From the NCBI GenBank assembly GCA_038748365.1, contig JBCDIZ010000002.1, positions 1 to 64,000 on the forward strand: a stretch of DNA of 64,000 nt. The letters run 5' to 3'. Within the stretch, counting starts at the first letter, position 1. Each line of letters opens with the position of its first letter. This DNA comes from Alterisphingorhabdus sp038748365. Lineage in GTDB: Bacteria; Pseudomonadota; Alphaproteobacteria; Sphingomonadales; Sphingomonadaceae. The notes beneath the pieces were generated by a model that did no database searches, was not told where the DNA came from, and worked only from the letters and a program-made list of their open reading frames with translations. The position numbers and the translations under genes were made by a program. Shown here piece after piece: positions 44,975-52,339 of the stretch.

Positions 44975-45840
44975 GGTATCAGCTGAACAGGTTTCTTTCG
45001 CGAGCACTTATCTGTTCTGGGGTTTTGAGCAGTCTGGCGCTTAGTGCACCGGCTTATGCGCAGGATTGTGGCACCAGTTCGGTAACGGCTCAGCAGGTCG
45101 GTGTGGATGATTATGACCCTGGCGATGTGGCTCAGGCTGTTGTTCGGCTCTCTGTGAGGCTTTCTGATGACTGCACACCGCGCAGTGTCGAAATCCAGCC
45201 ACGCGATACAGTTCAGTTCGAGCTTCCCGGACCCAGTCAGGCACTGCGGTTGAGGCAATCCGATGCTTCGGAAACGATAGCACCGACACCTTCTACCACT
45301 TCACTGGCGCAACAATCGCTGCAGAACCTTGCCAATAGCAAGGAAATCACTTTTGATTTTTTTGATATCGATCCTGGGCAATTTGTAATCCCGGGAATCT
45401 ATCAAACCGCTATAAATGTGTTCGTTGACGGTGAACTCAGCAGTACGGAACAGATTATTTTGCGGGTAAGCCCGATACTCCAGCTTGTCGGTGATGCCGC
45501 CAATGGCAATATCGTCATGGATCTTGGAGATCTGAGTGCTGGACCGAATGCGCAGCAATCGATCTATTTCCGTACCAATGCCCGTGTTTCGCTGATGATC
45601 ACATCAGACCATGGTGGCGCGATGCAGCACGAGTTGGGGAGTAGCTATGGCAGCATTCCTTATGATGCTACGATCAACGGTACTCCGGTTAACCCTTCCT
45701 CCAGTCCGGCAATAGATATAACTGCTGTACCAGGGGCCAATCTCAATCAGACGATATTCGGGGTATCAGTACCGCCTGCACAGGACAATTTCGCCGGTCG
45801 CTATACCGACGTTTTGACGTTCAATTTTACGGCGAATTAA
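44971..45840 (+). CDS. Two-domain spore-coat-U protein, probable pilus tip adhesin
   Basis: 289 residues; the ATG overlaps the usher stop (ATGA). Signal peptide (SLALSAPAYAQ). The N-terminal half (~30-165) would be a separate domain with QDCGTSS and DDCTPRS cysteines, the C-terminal half a SCPU pilin domain ending DNFAGRYTDVLTFNFTAN. In Csu-type loci the last gene codes for a two-domain tip protein, which is the likely role here. Confidence 0.82.
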   Translation: MRYQLNRFLSRALICSGVLSSLALSAPAYAQDCGTSSVTAQQVGVDDYDPGDVAQAVVRLSVRLSDDCTPRSVEIQPRDTVQFELPGPSQALRLRQSDASETIAPTPSTTSLAQQSLQNLANSKEITFDFFDIDPGQFVIPGIYQTAINVFVDGELSSTEQIILRVSPILQLVGDAANGNIVMDLGDLSAGPNAQQSIYFRTNARVSLMITSDHGGAMQHELGSSYGSIPYDATINGTPVNPSSSPAIDITAVPGANLNQTIFGVSVPPAQDNFAGRYTDVLTFNFTAN

Positions 45841-46235
45841 AGACCGTTCAGTTGAATCTGCAAGCCGCCGGCGAGACGGTGGTTTTCGTCAATACGCATC
45901 TGGAACTGATAAAATCCCGGCAGGATTGGTGATACCAGCAAACCCTGTGAACCGGCATTGACCTGGCCAACCAGACCAGATGTGCCGTCAAGGGTTACCG
46001 GAACTGCGCCGTTCATATCATTAATGGCCAGACGAAAACGTGGCGCGTTACACACAACGCTGACCTGAAATGCATTGTTCAGCTCCGAACCAACGGCGCG
46101 CATATCAACAACGTTGCAGCGTTCTTCAACCATTGCCGATAGAAATATAGTCATTTCCCCGGCATTGGCAGGCGCAGCCCATGCTGTCGCCGCCGCAGCA
46201 ACAGCTGCACTTTTCAATAGAGTCTTCCGCATCAA
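45837..46235 (-). CDS. Small pilin-like secreted protein
   Basis: 132 residues with a signal peptide (AAAATAWAAPANA). The mature part (EMTIFLSAMVEERCNVVDM, a second Cys in VSVVCNAPRF and a final GGLQIQLNGL) follows the strand and Cys layout of the pilins but lacks the FAG-x-YTD ending. It is convergent with the tip gene (4-nt overlap) and therefore transcribed separately. It could be a regulator of pilus assembly or an alternative subunit. Confidence 0.7.
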   Translation of the reverse strand: MMRKTLLKSAAVAAAATAWAAPANAGEMTIFLSAMVEERCNVVDMRAVGSELNNAFQVSVVCNAPRFRLAINDMNGAVPVTLDGTSGLVGQVNAGSQGLLVSPILPGFYQFQMRIDENHRLAGGLQIQLNGL

Positions 46236-46483
46236 AAATTGCCCCCGATTTGGTGTCGCGGGATGCTTTTAAGGCTGTAGTTTTAAGGCATGGGCAAGCG
46301 ATATGGTTAACAGCAATTTTATCATCCAAGGTACTGATAAAATGCTCTTTATCCTACCAATTTCTGATTGCTACTTTCCTAGACAGCTTTGTATCAAATC
46401 ATTTCAGCATCATAATATTAAAATGTGCTTATTATTAACTGTCAGAAAATCGCCATTCATATCTATTTCATAATCGATATAAA

Positions 46484-46563
46484 TTAAAAGACGAGGCCGC
46501 AGCCTCGCCCTTATTTGGTGCAGTCAAGCTACTTGTTAACCGCTGGCACTTTGTTTCTGAACT
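46484..46563 (-). ncRNA. Candidate tracrRNA (about 80 nt), antisense to the cas9 leader
   Basis: On the minus strand a promoter-like TTGACA (46592-46597) and TATTCC (46570-46575), 16 bp apart, would start RNA near 46563. It runs through AACAAAGUGCCAGCGGUUAAC to ACCAAAUAAGGGCGAGGCUG and ends in a CGAGGC/GCCUCG hairpin (46492-46507) with a U-rich tail. The AAAUAAGG before a short G+C hairpin is the arrangement at the anti-repeat/nexus junction of many tracrRNAs (S. pyogenes AAAAUAAGGC; C. jejuni AAAUAA then a GAG hairpin). A 5-prime segment with GUGC..GCAC pairing is a candidate anti-repeat region. No matching repeat is in the window. Seen in sequence; the RNA itself is a prediction. Confidence 0.6.
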
Positions 46564-46569
46564 GTTAAC

Positions 46570-46626
46570 GGAATATTCGTTTCGGATTTTATGTCAATTG
46601 ACATCACCACCGATATTGATTGCAAT
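46570..46626. promoter_or_regulatory. Divergent promoter region with a 14-bp palindrome (cas9 / tracrRNA candidate)
   Basis: ATGTCAATTGACAT (46591-46604) is a perfect palindrome that contains a TTGACA -35 hexamer on each strand. Plus strand: TTGACA (46598-46603), 17 bp, TGCAAT (46621-46626), start near 46633, leading to cas9. Minus strand: TTGACA, 16 bp, TATTCC (46570-46575), leading to the RNA candidate. One protein bound to the palindrome would control both. Confidence 0.55.
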
Positions 46627-46679
46627 AATCAGCGGTTTGTTGATCAGAATCGTGATCGTACAATCTGACAGGGGGCAGA

Positions 46680-49600
46680 ATGCCGACGCGATTAGGTCTG
46701 GATATTGGCACATATTCTATCGGCTGGTGCCTGATTGCTTACCAGTCGGATAATAGCATTGGTGAGAGGATTATTGCTTCAGGTGTAAGGGTTTTTAGCG
46801 ACGGACGCGACCCAAAATCAGGGACACCTCTGGCGGTTGATCGTCGTGTTGCTCGTGCTGCACGCAGAAGGCGTGATCGCTATCTTGGGCGCCGTACTGC
46901 TTTTTTGAACATACTGGTCCAAAATGGACTGATGTCAGCCGAGCGTGATGCTGCAGCGATGGTTGTTCGGTCAGATCCTTATATATTGCGCCGCCGTGCA
47001 CTGGATGAACGACTCGAGCCTTATGAAATTGGCCGGGCGCTTTTTCATCTGAACCAAAGGCGGGGTTTCTGTTCCAATCGCAAGGCAGAGCGTGCCGCGG
47101 ATGATGATGGCAAAATCTATCTTGCCGCCGGTAAGCTCGACGAGGAGATGGAAAAGACGGGTGTACGCACTTTGGGAGAATATCTTGCCATCAGGCAAGA
47201 CAATGGCGAACCTGTGCGGGTTCGTCTGGGCAATGGTTCAGCGCAAGAGAATGGCAATAAGAGCCAGTCTGAAGCCAACGGCTATGATTTCTACCCGCAA
47301 CGTCATCATATTGCCCATGAATTTGATGCTATATGGTCCAGCCAAGTGCGCTATCACCCTGAGCTGCTGACCGATACAGTATATGCAAAGCTCCATCGCG
47401 TTCTATTCTTTCAGCGCCCGTTAAAGCCAGAGACTGTCGGCGCATGTGAGTATATCCCTGAAGAGGAAAGCCTCGCCAAGGCACACCCGCTGTACCAGGA
47501 ATTGCAACTTTATACCGAGGTCAATCGGCTAAAGATAGCGAACCCTGGGCACTCGGCACGTCCATTGACACTGGAGGAGCGCGACCAGCTTATTGGCAAG
47601 CTGAAAACGGTCAAGACCTCGAGCTTTTCGGCATTGGCAAAGCTGCTGCGACTGGAGGTTGGGCAGAGGTTCGCCCAGGCATCGGAAAGCCGCACAAAGA
47701 TGGTGGGCGATGCCCTGCATGCCGCTATGAGTCATGAAAGCCTGTTCGGTGATGAATGGGCCGGGTTTGATTATGACGCACGATGGGTTCTAATCGAGCG
47801 GTTATTGCGCGAGGAAGCCCCCGAGGCGCTACACGATTTCCTGCGCGACAATTACTCTTTCGATAGCGATCAGATTGCCCGGGTTGAGAGGGCGGCACGG
47901 ATTCTGCCGCAAGGCTATGGCCGTGTCGGGCCAAGTGCGGCTGAACGCATATTAGGCGTCCTGAAACAGGATGTGATTGACTATGATAAAGCGGTAAAAC
48001 GCATAGGCTGGCAGCGGACTATTCATATAGCGCCAGGTGCTCAGCCTAAGCTGCCCTATTATGGCGATATATTGGCGCATAATATACCTCCGGGGACGCA
48101 TGACCTGACTGATCCACCGGAAAAGCGCTGGGGCCGCATAAACAACCCGACGCTGCATATCAGCCTGCGCCAGCTGGAGAAGCTGGTGAACCAGATTATC
48201 CGAATCCATGGCCGACCGGACAGCATAACCGTTGAACTGGCGCGCGAGCTTAAACTCAACGAGCGGCAGCGCGATGTCTATAAAAGTCGTCTCCGCAACC
48301 AGACCGCTATGGCGCGCAAACATGCATCAATATTGCGCCAGCACGGTGTCGAAGAAACCGCGCATAATCATATGTTGCTGCGATTATGGGAGCGGCTCGA
48401 ACCTGCCGAAAATGGTGTTCGCTATTGCCCTTATTGCGGCAATATGATCACCATGAAGATGCTGTTCAACGGTACGGCTGTGATTGATCATATCCTGCCT
48501 TATAGCCGTACACTGGATGACAGCAGCGCCAATATGATCGTGACATATCGCGAATGCGATGATGAGAAGGCCCGTCGCAGTCCATGGGAAGCTTGGGGCA
48601 ATACGGACCGTTGGGAGGATATCGCAGCGCAGGCCACAACATTGCCCAAGGCACAACAATGGCGTTTTGCTCCTGATGCAATGGATCGCTTGGAAGCAAA
48701 GGGCGGTTTCCTGACCCGTCAGCTCCATGACACCCATTTCTTGGCAGAAGCGGTCCGGACATATCTGGGCAGCCTGTATCCGGATTCAGAAGTTGGGTCT
48801 GCTCCAGAGACAGACAGGATTTCCGCTTTGGAGAAGGCGCCGGTCAAGGTCATTCCCGGATATTTGACAGACATTTTGTATGATGCATGGCAGCTCAGCG
48901 ATGCTCTGCCAGATCAGGTCCCTGCAGATCCTCGCGACAGCAATGCTGTGCATATGCCTACTGATCACCGTGACCATGCCATCAATGCTGCGATTATTGC
49001 GGTCACAACAATACCCTTATTGCATATGATGGTAGAACGGGCCGCCCAGCGCCAGACGAATGATGCGACGAGGATGTTCGATAATCTACCGCTGCCCTGG
49101 CCGAATTTCCGCGATGAACTGGAGGCTGTTCTTAAAAAAACCGTGGTCAGCTATAAAGCTGATCATGCAGGCAAATCACAGTCTGGTACCAAATCCGGCA
49201 CAACATCGGGTCAACTACATAATGATACCGCCTATGGCTTTACCGGACGCTATGCCGATGATGGTAAAACGCCGATCATGACGCACCGTATTCCGCTGGC
49301 ACATTTGAGACCGGCTGATCTCACCAACAGCCAGCGCATTGCCGACCCGGTTTTGCGTCAGGCTTTGCTGGATGTCGCGGGCGACCTTGACGGCAAGGCG
49401 TTTGAGGCGGCTTTGCACAAATTATCGTCTGAGGGCTGGAAACGGGGTGAAAATGGGCCGCTGATGTTTCAGGGGCTGCGTCATCTTCGGGTGCATGAGC
49501 CACTGAACGTGATCCCTGTGCGTGATCGTCAGGGAAGGGCGTATAAAGGGTTCAAGGGCAATTCCAATGCACGCTATGATGTCTGGCGGCTGCCCAATGG

Positions 49601-49991
49601 CCGCTGGGTTACCAAGTGGAAAGACCGTAAGGGCGAAACCCAGACCAGCATCATAACCACCTTTGATCTGCACCAGCCAGATTTTGATCCGCCGCGCCCG
49701 CACCCTACAGCAAAGAAAATGCTCAGCCTGCAGCAGAATGACCTGTTGGCGATTGAGCGCGATGACGGCCCGGTGGAGATTGTTCGCGTTGTCAAATTCA
49801 CCGCCAATGGCGCGATTACACTGGCGCACCATAATGAAGCCGGCCCCCTGAAGGCGCGCGATGCCAAGCCGCAAGGTGTTGATCCGTTCAAATATATCAA
49901 TGCCTCTGCCATGGCGTGCAAAAAGATGCGGGCGCGGCAGGTCAGGATTGATCCCTTGGGCCGGGTATTTGACCCGGGTCCAAAGGATTAA
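46680..49991 (+). CDS. cas9: Orphan type II-C-like Cas9 with altered RuvC-III and HNH residues
   Basis: 1103 residues, the length of II-C Cas9, with AGGGGG before the ATG. RuvC-I LGLDIGTYSIGWCL (Asp8), the Arg-rich bridge helix RRVARAARRRRDRYLGRR (~54-71), RuvC-II SITVELARE (Glu519), HNH with CPYCG and VIDHILPYS (Asp603, His604) and DDSSANMIV, RuvC-III DHRDHAINAAII (His766), and a C-terminal VRIDPLGRVF typical of alphaproteobacterial Cas9. Two conserved catalytic positions differ: the third HNH ligand (Asn in SpCas9 N863, NmeCas9 and CjCas9) is Asp627 by ungapped alignment over DDS-x-x-N, and the RuvC-III Asp (SpCas9 D986) is Asn769, with HHA-x-D reading DHA-I-N. No cas1, cas2 or array is near. 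DNA cleavage is therefore doubtful, while RNA-guided binding is possible. Confidence 0.93.
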   Translation: MPTRLGLDIGTYSIGWCLIAYQSDNSIGERIIASGVRVFSDGRDPKSGTPLAVDRRVARAARRRRDRYLGRRTAFLNILVQNGLMSAERDAAAMVVRSDPYILRRRALDERLEPYEIGRALFHLNQRRGFCSNRKAERAADDDGKIYLAAGKLDEEMEKTGVRTLGEYLAIRQDNGEPVRVRLGNGSAQENGNKSQSEANGYDFYPQRHHIAHEFDAIWSSQVRYHPELLTDTVYAKLHRVLFFQRPLKPETVGACEYIPEEESLAKAHPLYQELQLYTEVNRLKIANPGHSARPLTLEERDQLIGKLKTVKTSSFSALAKLLRLEVGQRFAQASESRTKMVGDALHAAMSHESLFGDEWAGFDYDARWVLIERLLREEAPEALHDFLRDNYSFDSDQIARVERAARILPQGYGRVGPSAAERILGVLKQDVIDYDKAVKRIGWQRTIHIAPGAQPKLPYYGDILAHNIPPGTHDLTDPPEKRWGRINNPTLHISLRQLEKLVNQIIRIHGRPDSITVELARELKLNERQRDVYKSRLRNQTAMARKHASILRQHGVEETAHNHMLLRLWERLEPAENGVRYCPYCGNMITMKMLFNGTAVIDHILPYSRTLDDSSANMIVTYRECDDEKARRSPWEAWGNTDRWEDIAAQATTLPKAQQWRFAPDAMDRLEAKGGFLTRQLHDTHFLAEAVRTYLGSLYPDSEVGSAPETDRISALEKAPVKVIPGYLTDILYDAWQLSDALPDQVPADPRDSNAVHMPTDHRDHAINAAIIAVTTIPLLHMMVERAAQRQTNDATRMFDNLPLPWPNFRDELEAVLKKTVVSYKADHAGKSQSGTKSGTTSGQLHNDTAYGFTGRYADDGKTPIMTHRIPLAHLRPADLTNSQRIADPVLRQALLDVAGDLDGKAFEAALHKLSSEGWKRGENGPLMFQGLRHLRVHEPLNVIPVRDRQGRAYKGFKGNSNARYDVWRLPNGRWVTKWKDRKGETQTSIITTFDLHQPDFDPPRPHPTAKKMLSLQQNDLLAIERDDGPVEIVRVVKFTANGAITLAHHNEAGPLKARDAKPQGVDPFKYINASAMACKKMRARQVRIDPLGRVFDPGPKD

Positions 49992-50298
49992 TCAGGGTTT
50001 TATAGACCGCTGAAAGAGCGGGGAATCAATATCGCCGCTCGGGAAGAATGCGAGTAATGTCCAGAAATACGGGCCAGCCGCAACTCTTTATCTCCTTCCG
50101 TGTAAACAAGCTAACCTGTGCGTAAGTTGGTGCCAACAACGCCTTAATCCATAACGGATTCTATCTTAACCATAATGGAGTGTGTTCCTTCAGTTTAGCC
50201 AGCAATTGAAGCATGGGCGTTCATCACCATATTAACATTCACTAGGTGATGCTGATGCTACACACTTAAGTGTTTGCCAATATGCGACGGAGACCCCC
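49992..50298. other. Intergenic stretch after cas9
   Basis: About 300 bp. A weak hairpin (CCGCT-gaaag-AGCGG, 50008-50022) follows the cas9 stop but has no T-run. I find no direct repeats of CRISPR type and no convincing gene; the upstream region of the UbiB-like gene lies at the right end. Confidence 0.5.
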
Positions 50299-51663
50299 CT
50301 GACCGACAGCCCCAAAGATAGCAGAACCAAGCCGGAATCGCGCCCAGAGTCGAGGGCCGTTCCGCGCGGTCGTATTTCGCGGCTGGGGCGCTTTGGCCAA
50401 TTGGCGGGGGGCATTGCCGGTGGCGTGGTGGCCGAAGGTGCGCGCCGCGTAGCGCGCGGCGAGCGGCCGAAGATGCGCGATATGCTGCTGACACCGGGCA
50501 ATGTGAACCGCGTTGCCGATCAGCTTTCGCAATTGCGCGGCGCGGCGATGAAGCTGGGGCAGATGATCTCGATGGATGCGGGCGATATGCTGCCCGAGGA
50601 GCTTTCCGCTCTGCTCGCCCGGCTGCGCGACAAAGCCTATCATATGCCGCCCAAACAGTTGCAGCAGACGCTCAACGAGCAATGGGGCGAGGGCTGGCGT
50701 CGCCGCTTTAAGCGCTTTACCGCGCATCCGGCTGCCGCTGCTTCCATCGGCCAGGTGCATCGCGCGACCACGCCCGATGGTCGCGAATTGGCGATCAAGG
50801 TGCAATATCCCGGCATTACCGACAGCATCGATAGTGATGTCGACAATGTTGCGACGCTGCTGCGCGTCTCAGGCATGTTGCCCAAGGAGCTGGATATCCA
50901 GCCGCTGCTCGAAGAGGCAAAGCGGCAATTGCATGAGGAAACCGATTATCTGCGCGAGGGCAATGAGATGCGCGAATTTGGCGCGCTGCTCGCCGATGAT
51001 CCGCGCTTTGTTGTGCCGGTGCTAGATGAGGAATTCACCACCGATCGTGTGTTGGCGATGAGTTGGGAGGAGGGCCATGCGATTGAAAAGCTGGCCGATG
51101 CTGATCAGGAGCAGCGCAACCAGGTGATGACCGCGCTGATGGATCTGGTGCTGCGCGAAATGTATGTTTTTGGCCGGATGCAGACCGATCCCAATTTCGC
51201 CAATTATCGCTACCGCCCGGAGACAAATCAGCTTGTCTTGCTCGATTTCGGTGCCGCGCGCGAGGTGGATGCGCAAGCGGTGACCAACTATCGCGCGCTG
51301 CTTAAGGCCGGGATGGAACAGGACCATGAGGCAGTGCTGCAGGGCGCACTCAATGCCGGGTTTATGAGCCCGCTGGCGGTCGAGCGGCACCGTGATATTA
51401 TCGACCGCATGGTGAGCGTGATCGTCGAGGAAGCCAATCGCCCCGGCCTGTTCGACTTTGGCGACCGTGCCTTTGTCGGGGTGCTCGCCGAACAGGGCCG
51501 CTCCATGGCCGAAGACCGCGCCATCTGGCATATTCCCCCGGTCGAAGCGCTGTTCCTGCAACGCAAGATCAGCGGCACTGCACTGCTTGCGGCGCGACTA
51601 AAGGCGAAGGTGGATATTCGTTCTATGGTCGAGCGGTATTTGGTGGAGGAAGATGTTCCATAA
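50299..51663 (+). CDS. ABC1/AarF/UbiB-family atypical kinase
   Basis: About 454 residues. The family core is evident: GARRVARGERPKMRDMLLTP (the KxGQ-like N-terminal region includes RGAAMKLGQMISMDAGDMLP), AAAASIGQVHRATTPDGRELAIKVQYPG (Ala-rich loop and catalytic Lys), EETDYLREGNEMREF, MQTDPNFANY and LVLLDFGAAREVD (metal-binding DFG). Homologous sequence begins before the first standard start (TTG, 50401), and the only upstream candidate with a ribosome site (GGAG, spacing 6) is a CTG at 50299. UbiB-like proteins support ubiquinone synthesis at the membrane. Confidence 0.85.
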   Translation: MTDSPKDSRTKPESRPESRAVPRGRISRLGRFGQLAGGIAGGVVAEGARRVARGERPKMRDMLLTPGNVNRVADQLSQLRGAAMKLGQMISMDAGDMLPEELSALLARLRDKAYHMPPKQLQQTLNEQWGEGWRRRFKRFTAHPAAAASIGQVHRATTPDGRELAIKVQYPGITDSIDSDVDNVATLLRVSGMLPKELDIQPLLEEAKRQLHEETDYLREGNEMREFGALLADDPRFVVPVLDEEFTTDRVLAMSWEEGHAIEKLADADQEQRNQVMTALMDLVLREMYVFGRMQTDPNFANYRYRPETNQLVLLDFGAAREVDAQAVTNYRALLKAGMEQDHEAVLQGALNAGFMSPLAVERHRDIIDRMVSVIVEEANRPGLFDFGDRAFVGVLAEQGRSMAEDRAIWHIPPVEALFLQRKISGTALLAARLKAKVDIRSMVERYLVEEDVP

Positions 51664-51664
51664 T

Positions 51665-51795
51665 TTCCGTTCGCCTCGAGCGAAGTCGAGAGGCTGGTGA
51701 GCGCATAGGGCTGTGTCTCGACTTCTTCGTAAGGCGAAGAAGTTTATCCTGAGCGCCTGCCCCGCAGGCAGTCGAAGGGCTCGATACGAACGGAA
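51665..51795. repeat. Palindromic MITE-like element 1
   Basis: Bounded by the inverted repeat TTCCGTTCG (51665-51673) and CGAACGGAA (51787-51795), 131 bp. Inside are CTCGAGCGAAGTCGAGAGG and CTGAGCGCCTGCCCCGCAGG-type segments with CAGTCGAAGGGCTCG, a type of dispersed repeat known from sphingomonad genomes. Non-coding. Confidence 0.65.
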
Positions 51796-51799
51796 TAAA

Positions 51800-52216
51800 C
51801 TATTTTAGATCAGATCTCTGACCATCAAACACGCCGCCAACCCAGAGCGCCCAGACGATAATTAACGGTTGCGCCAGCAGGCGTGGCGCGTGATAGCCCC
51901 AAGTCAGTGTTTCACCGCCGACCGAGATACCGGCAAAGGCGTGGTAAAAATTGGCAGGCCAGACGCACAGCGCATACAGCGCCAACCCTATGCCTGCAGC
52001 ACGGCGGAAGCGGGGGATAAGAAGGCCGATAGCACCCAATATCTCTGCCACACCAGTAAAAGCGATAATGAACTCCGGCTGTGGTACCCAAGGCGGGGTG
52101 ATCGCCAGAAACGGCTCCGGGCTGAGCAGATGCAGCACCCCTGCGGCAAAGTAGAACACCACCATCAGCCAGCGGCACAGGCTGCGAAAACGCGATCCTT
52201 CATGCGTGGCTACCAT
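51800..52216 (-). CDS. DoxX-family membrane protein
   Basis: 138 residues from the ATG at 52216, which has GGGGAG before it; the frame is open for another 200 residues upstream but without sense. Four membrane helices: LCRWLMVVFYFAAGVLHLL, FIIAFTGVAEILGAIGLLIP, AAGIGLALYALCVWPANFYH and LLAQPLIIVWALWVGGVFDG. This matches short DoxX-like/YphA-type proteins. Function unclear, sometimes linked to redox stress. Confidence 0.82.
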   Translation of the reverse strand: MVATHEGSRFRSLCRWLMVVFYFAAGVLHLLSPEPFLAITPPWVPQPEFIIAFTGVAEILGAIGLLIPRFRRAAGIGLALYALCVWPANFYHAFAGISVGGETLTWGYHAPRLLAQPLIIVWALWVGGVFDGQRSDLK

Positions 52217-52339
52217 GGCTTCTCCCCACCTATTGTCTTGCTTGTGTTCTTTCCCAGATGTCGCAGCTTTGTTTAGCGCTCGCAAGCCTTTGCGCGCTAT
52301 GTTAGGCTCGCCCATGGGCAGGGTGAAACGGATGAGATT

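Noticed and set aside
49999..50045. Hairpins after cas9 as the tracrRNA
   Set aside because: The CCGCT/AGCGG hairpin lacks a promoter, an AAAUAAGG-type element and a U-tract; the minus-strand candidate upstream of cas9 fits much better.
46236..50298. A CRISPR array belonging to the Cas9
   Set aside because: I looked on both sides for ~36-nt direct repeats with regular spacing, on both strands, and found none; nothing elsewhere in the window looks like an array either.
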